A stretch of 64,000 bases of DNA from Vibrio pelagius (GTDB lineage: Bacteria; Pseudomonadota; Gammaproteobacteria; Enterobacterales; Vibrionaceae). Below, in pieces: positions 53,775 to 61,460 of this stretch. The stretch is from assembly GCF_024347575.1 (NCBI RefSeq), contig NZ_AP025503.1, positions 992,001 through 1,056,000 on the forward strand, in the 5' to 3' direction. Position 1 is the first letter of the stretch. Each line of letters starts with the position of its first letter. The notes beneath the pieces were generated by a model. That model ran no database searches. It saw nothing but the letters and a program-made list of their open reading frames with translations, and was not told the origin of the DNA. The position numbers and the translations under genes are program-made.

Positions 53775-55933
53775 GTCGGGTGGACGGCACTTGTTACCAA
53801 GTGCCGTCTCCCTTAGAACCCAGCGTGCAACTTTCACTGCACTAGGCTCAAGCCTCTACAAAGGCATCAAATGATACCCAGCAACTTATAAAGCAGTGAG
53901 AGCAGGTTCAATCCAAGAATTACGAGCTAGCCTTTTGTGTTTCCTCTTTCCCAAGTATTCTTGGTATTGAGGGTCGAAAGGTGTCGCTGCGCTTCGGATC
54001 TTCACATGTCTTTCTATCGGCACTTTAGCTATTTGGAAAAGATTAAACTGGCAATCCATATCCTTTATCTTCTGCCAACCGTGAAACTGCCATTGGCCTT
54101 TTCGGTTGATGAAGTATTTTAGGGCGATCCAAGTTTTAGATTTTGTTGGATGTCGCCTTTTAGCCCAATGCCATAGCGCTTGAAATAGTTTGTGACTAAC
54201 ATAACTGAAAGCCTGCTTAGCAACGCAGTGGCGATAATAGTTCGACCACCCTCTAAGCTTTGGGTTAATCAGTTTGATAAGGTCGTTCACCGGTAAGGTA
54301 ACGTGCTTTTTGATGAGTCCGCGCAAGTTACTTAGGAACGTCAACGTGTTAGCCTTGCTCGGTTTAATGAGCAGCTTTCCTTTGTACTTCCTATGGTTGA
54401 ACCCAAGGAAGTCAAAACCGTCGTTGATGTGAGTAATGTGCGTTTTCTCTTCGGATAGCGTTAAGCCTCGAACCGCTAAGAAGTCAGCAATCAATGGTTT
54501 GATATCGTTCTCCAACACCTCCTTTGAGGCGCAGGTGACGACGAAATCGTCGGCATATCCAACAAAGTTGGCTCTAGCTCCTTTCTTAAGCGCGGTAGAC
54601 TTAATGCGCTGTTCGAGACCCGATAACGTCATCAACATCAAGGTGGGGGATATAATCCCGCCTTGAGGCGTGCCTTCGTCGGTGTCGTAAAACAGCCCTT
54701 TGTCTACAAAGCCTGACTTTAGCCATTGCTCCAACATCCGTTTATCGATGGCGATGTTATCCATCAGCCACTGATGCCCGATTTTGTCGAAGCAAGCTTT
54801 GATATCTCCTTCAAGAACCCATTTAGCTGATCGCTTTAGGGCCAAACACTTGAAACACTGGCTGACAGCGTCAGCTGTGCTGCGATTTGGTCTAAAACCA
54901 TAGCTGTTAGGATCGGCAAGCGTTTCGGACACAGGTTCTAATGCTAGAAGATGGAGAGCTTGTTGGGCTCTATCAATCATGCATGGAATACCCAGAGGCC
55001 TGAGTTTACCGTTCTTTTTGGGGATGTAGATACGCTTGAGTGGTTTTGCTTGATAAGCTTTCCGACTCAGTTGATTTACTGCTTTCATACGACGCGTGTC
55101 TGTGTTCCAGACAACGCCGTCTATTCCTGGCGTTTTACTGCCTTTATTTTGAGAGACTCGCTTAACGGCAAGAAGTTTTGCTGAGCGAGAGTGAGTCAGT
55201 ATCCACTGCAATGCTTTTGCTTTGCCGTGCTTACCGTCTCTAGTTGCCTTTGCGATACGCATTTGAAGCTTTAAGACGTTCGCCTCTACGGCCTTCCAGT
55301 TAATGGACTGCCACAGTGCACTGTCAGAAGATGCACTAATCTCATTCGAAATCATCATTTGCTTTTCTTCCTTAATAAAGTTCTTCAAACTCTCTCGCAA
55401 CGAGAGACCAGTTGGAAGTGGGCTCACTTTCGTGACCAGACACAAGTCTGTATCTGCATCGTTACAATGCAGCCTTTGCTTTTTCCAACCTCCTCTACCT
55501 GCATCACTATCGGCCACAGAGGCTTTCCCAGAGGGAGTGATACAGGCTTACCATGTTCCGTATACAACGCAATGGTAGGTTAGATGCCCGCTATAATGCG
55601 AAGAGCGTGTCGATCACGAAAGAGCATGGGGTAATCTCTTTCCTACTCTTAGTGCCTTTTGGCGACAGCGTAAAAACCACTTCCGCTGCTTATGATATAA
55701 CGCATCTTATGCGGATTCACGTTTGTTCACCATACTACCTGCCTAGCACTCACCCGATTTATGTGGTTATCAGGAGGAGCCTTCTCTCACGATTTAGCTC
55801 CCGACAAGATAGTTTCTTGTCTTCGTTACATTGTCAGAGCCGCTACTTAATTCAGGCTCCTAGGCTTATCTGGTGATACAGATGGTCCATTCTTAACGCG
55901 ATGGACAGCGCTGCATACGACCTCATGTCGCAC
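53775..55933 (-). mobile_element. Group II intron, complete
   Basis: On the minus strand the intron begins GTGCGACATGAGGTCGTATG at 55933. Domain V is a 34-nt GAGCC...GGGTTC hairpin with GTGAAAGT tip at 53849-53816. Domain VI is a GACGGCACTT/AAGTGCCGTC hairpin (53808-53783). The intron ends CACCCGAC at 53775. Joining the flanks gives TTTTGGGGC|AGAAGTAAGCTT, which recreates the TGGGGCAGAA border motif found elsewhere in the cargo and supports both boundaries exactly. Confidence 0.88.
53886..55358 (-). CDS. ltrA: Group II intron reverse transcriptase/maturase
   Basis: Intron-encoded protein that aids splicing and retrohoming. I prefer the start at 55358 (490 aa), which has AAGGAAG upstream; an open frame extends to 55517 but its extra residues lie in intron RNA structure. 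RT motifs: GIDGVVWNTDTRR, RIYIPKKNGKLRPLGIPCMIDRA region, catalytic FVGYADDFVV (YADD), GFNH, then the maturase domain (WSNYYRHCVAKQAF). The C-terminal HNH region is not obvious. The gene lies inside domain IV of the intron. Confidence 0.92.
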   Translation of the reverse strand: MMISNEISASSDSALWQSINWKAVEANVLKLQMRIAKATRDGKHGKAKALQWILTHSRSAKLLAVKRVSQNKGSKTPGIDGVVWNTDTRRMKAVNQLSRKAYQAKPLKRIYIPKKNGKLRPLGIPCMIDRAQQALHLLALEPVSETLADPNSYGFRPNRSTADAVSQCFKCLALKRSAKWVLEGDIKACFDKIGHQWLMDNIAIDKRMLEQWLKSGFVDKGLFYDTDEGTPQGGIISPTLMLMTLSGLEQRIKSTALKKGARANFVGYADDFVVTCASKEVLENDIKPLIADFLAVRGLTLSEEKTHITHINDGFDFLGFNHRKYKGKLLIKPSKANTLTFLSNLRGLIKKHVTLPVNDLIKLINPKLRGWSNYYRHCVAKQAFSYVSHKLFQALWHWAKRRHPTKSKTWIALKYFINRKGQWQFHGWQKIKDMDCQFNLFQIAKVPIERHVKIRSAATPFDPQYQEYLGKRKHKRLARNSWIEPALTAL

Positions 55934-56599
55934 GCCCCAAAATCACTTAGATTAAATACTCTGCACAATTCAGAGGGCGTGCGTTTGCCCTACGAATCCT
56001 AATATCAAGTTTTGGATAATTTACTCATCATCTTTACTTTCTTTTCTGTGTATCTATACAGTTTATTTAGTTTTAATCTGGTTTGAGTATGAATAATGGC
56101 TTGTTTTGTTGAGTGCTTAGTCTCGTTTTGTCAATGGGATTTTTGATAAGTTATTGTTTGTTAATATGTTTGTGAGAATCATGCCTTAGATAACAGGCAC
56201 TGTTAAAAAGTGATAACATGCTGGCGCGTTTCTATATGATGACAGAATACATAGCTCGATGTATTTGCTTTAATTTTTAGTGGTTTATGATAAATTTTTG
56301 ATAAACAGGCAGACAGAAAAACGAGACTGCCTGTTATTAAGAATGTTATGCGTCACTTTAAATCGCTGTCTTTAAAACGGTTTTTACTTCAAGTCTTTCC
56401 TTCAAATCAGCTTTTAGGTACAGTGGTGCAATCAAGTTTTAAGTTGGTCTTGGCTTTTCGTTTTTCAATTTAAGCTGTGACCAGAATCATCATTTACCAG
56501 TCTATCGCTTCTTTGCAATTTTTAGTTTGGTGAGTGTTTTTAAATTGATAGTTTGGCTTATTGGTGCAGGCGCAAGCGCTTCTAAATTTGAGTGTCAAC
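55934..56599. other. Integron-cassette-like non-coding region
   Basis: No gene. Contains an AACAGGCAG...CTGCCTGTT dyad (about 56306-56338) and a GTTATGC crossover-like site at 56345-56351 followed by non-coding sequence up to the first attC. It looks like a promoterless or regulatory cassette from a Vibrio superintegron. Confidence 0.5.
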
Positions 56600-56697
56600 G
56601 CATAACAAGGTCGTCAACGCGGACAAAAAACTGTTGGCTGTTACGCTTCGCTTCACATTTTAGCCAACAATTTTTAGCCGGTTACAACGGCGTTATG
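56600..56697 (+). repeat. Integron attC site 1
   Basis: Opens GCATAAC and closes GGCGTTATG, with inner arms around CTGTTGGCT / TAGCCAACA forming the long imperfect hairpin typical of Vibrio attC sites. Confidence 0.75.
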
Positions 56698-56739
56698 TTC
56701 TATGCTGAAAGTTGTTGAGTATTGGCAAAGGGCTTACGT

Positions 56740-57444
56740 ATGACATTTTATGATTGGTTAGGTACTACTAAGTTAGCGCCTTCTACAGTTGAAGATTACT
56801 TTTACTGTATTAAATCAAAAATCAGTGAATGGGCAAATGAGCATAAAGTTACCGATAAAAACCTATTACAAGTTACTGATTGGAATGAGTGGATTGATAT
56901 TGAAAAAGGAATAAATTCAATACCCATTTATAAGGCATGGAATGAATCAGCTCACAACAAATATAGTAGCGCTCTCAAATGGTATAAAAGCTATTTGTAT
57001 GAACTAAAGCAAGCTAATTCTATATCAGGTGATATTAAGAAAGTGTATGAGTCTAGTAGGGATAGTACAGTCAAAGCACGTTTAGTCGATGCTCGGCTTG
57101 GACAGGGGGAATTTAGAAATGCGCTAATATCATTGTGGGGCTCGTGTAGTGTTAGTAATTACGGTTTAAGCAATATGCTTGTAGCATCCCACATTAAACC
57201 GTGGCGTGTGGCAACAGATCTTGAGAGACTAGACCCTTACAATGGATTGTTATTGATACCTAACTTAGACAAGGCTTTTGATAGTGGCTTAATAAGTTTC
57301 GATGACAAAGGAAAAATTCTTATCTCCAATGCTTTAAGTGACCCTGAAAAACTTGGCATCAATACTGAGTTAAAGGTCTCCCTACATTCAGAAAATAAAG
57401 AGTATCTCTCTTATCATCGTGAGAACGTGTTTAAACGAACATAA
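56740..57444 (+). CDS. HNH endonuclease, integron cassette gene
   Basis: 234 residues. ATG 56740 has AAAGGG seven bases upstream. The N-terminal about 120 residues form a helical domain with no motif I recognise (FYDWLGTTKLAPSTVEDYFY). The C-terminal HNH domain reads LVASHIKPW...DPYNGLLLIPNLDKAFDSGLISF. The tight packing between two attC sites marks it as a cassette gene. It probably acts as a restriction-type nuclease; no methyltransferase lies beside it. Confidence 0.8.
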   Translation: MTFYDWLGTTKLAPSTVEDYFYCIKSKISEWANEHKVTDKNLLQVTDWNEWIDIEKGINSIPIYKAWNESAHNKYSSALKWYKSYLYELKQANSISGDIKKVYESSRDSTVKARLVDARLGQGEFRNALISLWGSCSVSNYGLSNMLVASHIKPWRVATDLERLDPYNGLLLIPNLDKAFDSGLISFDDKGKILISNALSDPEKLGINTELKVSLHSENKEYLSYHRENVFKRT

Positions 57445-57562
57445 CAATAAATTTAATCAGATTCGCAACGCTTGGCACTTTCGGTTTGAATCAGCTTTAG
57501 TGTTTACGGCACAATGCTTTAGGTAGGTGGCAGCGTTGCTCACTACTTAATTTGGCGTTATG
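57440..57562 (+). repeat. Integron attC site 2
   Basis: From CATAACAATAAATTTAATCA to TTTGGCGTTATG, 123 bp, with inner complementary segments (GCAACGC / GGCAGCGTTGC). It starts inside the stop region of the HNH gene, as cassettes do. Confidence 0.78.
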
Positions 57563-57596
57563 TTGCAGTGGTCAAATTCGAGCACTGCAACACTTA

Positions 57597-58334
57597 TTAT
57601 CCTAATAAAGGTATCCCTTTTTCTAATAGGTATGTTGCTGCACCAGTTGCAGCCGCAGCAACTGTTACGACATTAGCAAGATCCGATAGCGTATCTCTAA
57701 TCTTGTTTCCTGCTGGTGTTTTAACCAAATTGTCTCTAAATTCTGGGTCTAATACAGCGTGCCCTAGAGTTGCTTCTAGTGCGTCTAAAATAGGAATCGC
57801 TCCGGAAACAAAATAATCTTCAATAGCATTTCTAATTTTTCTCAGATAATGAGTAATGAATTTTTTGAATTCAGCAGGGAGATCAGTATCCATTACTTCA
57901 TTTAGTAATGAACTGATTTTTTCTTTTAGTTCGTCTAACTTGTCATCTTCGATGAGTTTTGTATTCAAGGAGTGATCGAGAAGAGCTGATGTCATGCTTA
58001 ATGTTGACATGGTATGAGAGTCAATTTTGCCTATGAATGTTTGCCACTTATCACTTAGATTTTGATGAGTTAATGCGTGTTGGATTTGAGTAACAGCATG
58101 GTTAATGTCATTACTTTGAGCTGGATAATATTGCTCAACTAGCTGCTTTGTTTCATAAGGTAGAACCATGAACTGCCCAAGCTTTGCCATTAAGACTGCT
58201 TCGCTTTGCGGCGAGTTTGGATTTGGTACTTTAAGGATTTCTTTCCAAGTTGATTTAGCCGCTGTTTGCGAGTTGATTTTTTTGCCTTCATTTAAGATGG
58301 CTAGTAGTCTTGCTGCAGGGTTATCATTAGTCAT
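57597..58334 (-). CDS. Cassette gene, helical protein of unknown function
   Basis: 245 residues, mostly amphipathic helix, with a hydrophobic C-terminal segment (LANVVTVAAAATGAATYLLE) that could span a membrane. No family is recognised. It runs opposite to the cassette direction, which is unusual for an integron. It lies between attC 2 and a truncated attC. Coding quality is good and an upstream GATGAC region precedes the ATG. Confidence 0.6.
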   Translation of the reverse strand: MTNDNPAARLLAILNEGKKINSQTAAKSTWKEILKVPNPNSPQSEAVLMAKLGQFMVLPYETKQLVEQYYPAQSNDINHAVTQIQHALTHQNLSDKWQTFIGKIDSHTMSTLSMTSALLDHSLNTKLIEDDKLDELKEKISSLLNEVMDTDLPAEFKKFITHYLRKIRNAIEDYFVSGAIPILDALEATLGHAVLDPEFRDNLVKTPAGNKIRDTLSDLANVVTVAAAATGAATYLLEKGIPLLG

Positions 58335-58387
58335 CGAAATTTATTCCAACATATTGAAAATAAGCTAATTATACTTGGACAAAACAA

Positions 58388-58410
58388 CATAACAAACGTT
58401 TAAGGCTTCA
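58388..58410 (+). repeat. Truncated attC (left half)
   Basis: CATAACAAACGTTTAAGGC matches the left end of Vibrio attC repeats, but no matching GCGTTA half follows before the transposon end. Confidence 0.55.
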
Positions 58411-58436
58411 AGATACTTTTCTAATCCAAATCTCAT

Positions 58437-58460
58437 ACGTTAGAGCCTGTACTCTAACGT
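58437..58460. repeat. Short perfect dyad
   Basis: ACGTTAGAG, six bases, CTCTAACGT. It lies between the truncated attC and the transposon end. Purpose unknown. Confidence 0.5.
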
Positions 58461-58628
58461 GCTGTTGTCCAAAAGTGTGTTTCATATATGCTCACTATGC
58501 TTGTGATCACCAAGCGATTCTGTCGTACCTTAATTATTAAGTTCTACTCATAGCGAATTGTAGCTGTTCTTAGTATTGTGTAACTTTCTTACATTTAACT
58601 TTAGTGTTTTCGTTGAAACTTATAGAAA

Positions 58629-58730
58629 AGACATCTTATGGTTTTAAATTTGGACGTGTTATGGTTTTGGTTTTTATGTAAATTATTGAAATTTAATTGA
58701 TTGGTTGGACGCCTTATGGTTTCAGCGACA
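58629..58730 (-). repeat. Far transposon end with three TnsB-type sites
   Basis: AGACATCTTATGGTTTT (58629-58645), GGACGTGTTATGGTTTT (58652-58668) and GGACGCCTTATGGTTTC (58707-58723), the inverse of the ffs-end sites, then GCGACA at the tip. Sites are spaced out as in a Tn7 left end. Confidence 0.9.
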
Positions 58731-58735
58731 TTAAA
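58731..58735. repeat. 5-bp target-site duplication, far side
   Basis: TTAAA, identical to 26562-26566. Confidence 0.9.
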
Positions 58736-58763
58736 AAAGCCGTTACTGATGTAACGGCTTTTT
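58734..58763. terminator. Original ffs terminator, displaced by the insertion
   Basis: AAAAAGCCGTTAC / GTAACGGCTTTTT with loop TGAT. Excising the element and one duplication places it about 12 bases after ffs. Its A and T runs let it also end the convergent ArtI-like gene. Confidence 0.88.
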
Positions 58764-58817
58764 GCTTTCTGGGACTTTTTAAATTCATTAATTTAACAGA
58801 TTCACTGCTATTAGGCG

Positions 58818-59579
58818 CTATTCGTAGATGCTGTACGAGAAATACTTGCTGGCGATCTTGGCATGTTGACCGTTATCGATCAGTTTTTGAATTCCATCGT
58901 TAATCAGTAGTTTTAAATCGTCGTCTTGTTTACGAACGGCAACACCGATGCCACGTCCAAACCACTTCTCTTCTGTGAATTTTGGTCCGGTGAAATGGTA
59001 GTCTTTACCTTGTTCTGTCTGTAAGAATCCATTGTTTAGGCCCATAGAGCCACCAAATACGGTATCAAGGCGTCCATTTAATAAATCGGTGAATGCCTCG
59101 TCAAAGCTACCGTAGCGGCGGATATCCACGTTAGGGTAGATTTCAGAGAGGTACTTATCTCCGATAGTTGCGCGCTGCACTCCAATCGTTAGATCGTTTA
59201 AGCTGCCATCTTCCATGTTGATCTCACGGTCGTTCTTCATCACGAAACGAGTTGGCACCTTAGCGTATGGGATAGTGAAATTAACTTTCTTTTCTCGCTC
59301 TTCTGTAATGGTCATTGCAGCGATAATTGCGTCGTTCTTGCGACTAAGCAGAGAGGGAATAATGCCATCCCAGTCGGTTTTAGATATTACACACTTTACC
59401 TTGAGTTCATCACACAGTGCGTTAGCAAGGTCAACTTCGAAGCCTTCCAATTTACCGTCTTGAGTAGTCCAACTAAAAGGCGGGTAAGCGCCCTCTACAG
59501 TAAAGCGTATTTGCTTCCACTCTTTTGCGTAAGTGAACGCAGAAAACAGACTAACCAACGCAACCAATATCCACTTCAT
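58818..59579 (-). CDS. ArtI/ArtJ-like amino-acid ABC transporter binding protein
   Basis: 253 residues. Signal peptide MKWILVALVSLFSAFTYA, then a family-3 solute-binding protein: RFTVEGAYPPFSWTTQDGKL, EGFEVDLANALCDELKV, IPSLLSRKNDAIIAAMTITE, all typical of basic or polar amino-acid receptors. Permease and ATPase genes are not in view to the right. Substrate is inferred from family, not proven. Confidence 0.88.
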   Translation of the reverse strand: MKWILVALVSLFSAFTYAKEWKQIRFTVEGAYPPFSWTTQDGKLEGFEVDLANALCDELKVKCVISKTDWDGIIPSLLSRKNDAIIAAMTITEEREKKVNFTIPYAKVPTRFVMKNDREINMEDGSLNDLTIGVQRATIGDKYLSEIYPNVDIRRYGSFDEAFTDLLNGRLDTVFGGSMGLNNGFLQTEQGKDYHFTGPKFTEEKWFGRGIGVAVRKQDDDLKLLINDGIQKLIDNGQHAKIASKYFSYSIYE

Positions 59580-59737
59580 TTCATTATGTCCTTATATTAG
59601 ATATAGATGCTCATCATTAACGATTCGTTAACAACTATCAATGTAAATGCATATCCTTGTGAACTAAGGCATAAATTTTAATCAATGGCTCTTTTCTATC
59701 TTTGCGATTTGGTCGAGTGTATCGATGGTTAAAAAGA

Positions 59738-60079
59738 TCAATTTGCAGGCAAAATTACGGCTGAGTCGTCACTTTCGGTCTGTTCGTCACTGTTATCGGC
59801 TTGTTGGGCTAGCCAGTTGAGAGCTTGAGTTAGATAGAGCTTGTTAGCTTCGGTGTCACACCAACTCTTAGACAGACCTCTACGGTTGAATTCAGCACCA
59901 ATCGCGGCCAGCGTTTGGTTACTTGGTCGGCCATAATAGAGGGTGTCGCACAACTGCATGTTCGACATTGATTGCGCATAAACGTTGACTGATGAGGTGT
60001 TAGCATTCAGCGCTTTTGATTGGTTATGAGTACAGCCCGTTAAAAGAACAAGAAGAGAAATAGAAATAACGGTTTTCAT
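59738..60079 (-). CDS. Small lipoprotein, unknown
   Basis: 113 residues with signal peptide and lipobox LTGC (Cys 16). The middle (LYYGRPSNQTLAAIGAEFNR) and RGLSKSWCDTEANKLY carry two further Cys; the tail is Ser/Asp/Glu-rich. I do not recognise a named family. Confidence 0.7.
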   Translation of the reverse strand: MKTVISISLLVLLTGCTHNQSKALNANTSSVNVYAQSMSNMQLCDTLYYGRPSNQTLAAIGAEFNRRGLSKSWCDTEANKLYLTQALNWLAQQADNSDEQTESDDSAVILPAN

Positions 60080-60323
60080 TCATTTGTCCGATGTTTGTTG
60101 GTTTTCATGAATTATGTCTACATTTTCTCGATTAATTGTCAATTTTGTTCAAAGCTATTCAACAATAAGGTATTTGTACACGTTTTATAATTTGGATCCT
60201 TGTAGAGATGGTAAATTTGATAGCACTTGAAATGTTATAACGTTATAAATTATTGATTTGTATGGGTTTAATTCTGTTTTCTGTTTGATCTTATGCGCTC
60301 TGTCACATAAATAATTTCCGATG

Positions 60324-60341
60324 AATGATAATTATTATCAT
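60324..60341. promoter_or_regulatory. Fur-box-like palindrome before adhP
   Basis: AATGATAATTATTATCAT, 15 of 16 matches to the core AATGATAATCATTATC. It lies 26 bp upstream of the adhP start, in promoter position. Confidence 0.6.
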
Positions 60342-60366
60342 GTGTTTTTTTGAAATGGAGAATCAT

Positions 60367-61383
60367 ATGAAAGCGGCGGTCGTCAGTGAATTTAAAGGGC
60401 CTTTAGAAATTAAAGACATTCCTCTACCAAACATCAAACCAAGAGATGTGCTTGTGAAGGTGCACGCTTGCGGTGTGTGCCATACCGATTTACATGCTTG
60501 TCATGGTGACTGGCCTGTAAAACCTAAAATGCCACTGGTACCTGGGCATGAAGGTGTCGGTGAGATTGTTGAAGTTGGCAGTGAAATTAAGCATTTGAAC
60601 GTCGGCGATCGTGTTGGCGTGCCTTGGTTGTACAGCGCTTGTGGGCATTGTGATTATTGTTTAGATGGGAAAGAGACACTCTGTCTCGATCAGCACAATG
60701 CTGGCTACTCTGTCGATGGTGGTTACGCTGAGTATTGTCTCGCACACGGCGAGTATGTGGTGAAGTTGCCAGATGAGCTTAACTATGTGGATGCCGCACC
60801 TCTTTTCTGCGCGGGAGTCACCACCTATAAAGCCCTAAAAGTGACAGAGGTTAAACCAGGCCAATGGGTTGCCATTGTTGGCGCAGGTGGTCTAGGGCAT
60901 TTGGCGATTCAGTACGCAGTGGCCATGGGAATGAATGTAATTGCGGTTGATACAGGCGACGAGAAGCTGGCTCTTGCTAAAGAGTTGGGTGCAGTTCACT
61001 GTATCGACTTTATGAAAGACAAGCCTTCGCAAGTGATCGCTGAACTGACTCAAGGCGGGGTGCATGGTGTGGTATGTACTGCGGTATCTAAGCCAGCCTT
61101 TGAAGAAGCTTACCGTTCCATACGCCGTGGAGGTGCTTGTGTGCTCGTGGGCTTGCCTCCCGAAGAGATGCCAATCCCAATCTTCGATACAGTACTCAAT
61201 GGTGTGAAGATTATTGGTTCCATTGTCGGAACAAGAAAAGACCTGCAAGAGTGCCTTCAATTTGCCGCCGAGGGTAAGGTAAAAGCGATCACCGAAACCA
61301 AGAAGCTCGAAGATATTAATGACATCTTCGCTGATATGGAGAAAGGTGAAATTACCGGCCGTATTGTGATGGAACTGGCTTAG
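60367..61383 (+). CDS. adhP: Zinc-dependent alcohol dehydrogenase AdhP
   Basis: 338 residues from ATG 60367, which has GGAG upstream; an ATG at 60325 lies in the Fur-like box and is not credible. Zn-binding residues: [27 protein letters not shown], and the structural zinc cluster [18 protein letters not shown]-binding Rossmann motif [14 protein letters not shown]. Oxidises ethanol to acetaldehyde or the reverse in fermentation. It is a single gene. Confidence 0.92.
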   Translation: MKAAVVSEFKGPLEIKDIPLPNIKPRDVLVKVHACGVCHTDLHACHGDWPVKPKMPLVPGHEGVGEIVEVGSEIKHLNVGDRVGVPWLYSACGHCDYCLDGKETLCLDQHNAGYSVDGGYAEYCLAHGEYVVKLPDELNYVDAAPLFCAGVTTYKALKVTEVKPGQWVAIVGAGGLGHLAIQYAVAMGMNVIAVDTGDEKLALAKELGAVHCIDFMKDKPSQVIAELTQGGVHGVVCTAVSKPAFEEAYRSIRRGGACVLVGLPPEEMPIPIFDTVLNGVKIIGSIVGTRKDLQECLQFAAEGKVKAITETKKLEDINDIFADMEKGEITGRIVMELA

Positions 61384-61397
61384 AAAAGTTCTGTTTA

Positions 61398-61430
61398 TTG
61401 TGCATCTTACTTCTAAAGTGAGGTGCACAA
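61398..61430. terminator. Probable hairpin terminator between convergent genes
   Basis: TTGTGCATCTTACTT paired with AAGTGAGGTGCACAA (two G-U pairs), loop of three or four bases. The T tract after it is poor. Confidence 0.5.
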
Positions 61431-61460
61431 TCTATTAGTTGTGCTTAGTAGTTTGATTGG

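Larger units (their letters stand above)
26567..58730. mobile_element. Complete type I-F3 CRISPR-associated Tn7-like transposon (32,164 bp)
   Basis: Element bounded by TGTTGTT...GCGACA termini and a TTAAA duplication, with three TnsB-type sites at each end. It carries tnsA-tnsB-tnsC next to ffs, and tniQ-cas8/5f-cas7f-cas6f plus a mini CRISPR array toward the other end, with about 17 kb of cargo between. Cas1, Cas2, Cas3 and a TnsD/TnsE are absent. This is the layout of I-F3 CASTs, in which a Cascade-TniQ complex selects the site and TnsABC inserts. As I recall, ffs is an attachment site of the I-F3b branch. All components look intact, so the element may be active. Confidence 0.95.

Noticed and set aside
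55359..55517. N-terminal extension of the intron protein
   Set aside because: It lies within the intron's RNA structural region, and the internal start at 55358 has a strong ribosome site.
55303..55583. Plus-strand frames opposite the intron
   Set aside because: Shadows of the reverse transcriptase gene and intron RNA without ribosome sites.
26562..58735. Two separate elements (a Tn7-like half and a CRISPR half)
   Set aside because: Matching termini, inverted TnsB-type sites and identical TTAAA duplications at both sides show a single element; nested pieces (intron, cassettes) lie within it.
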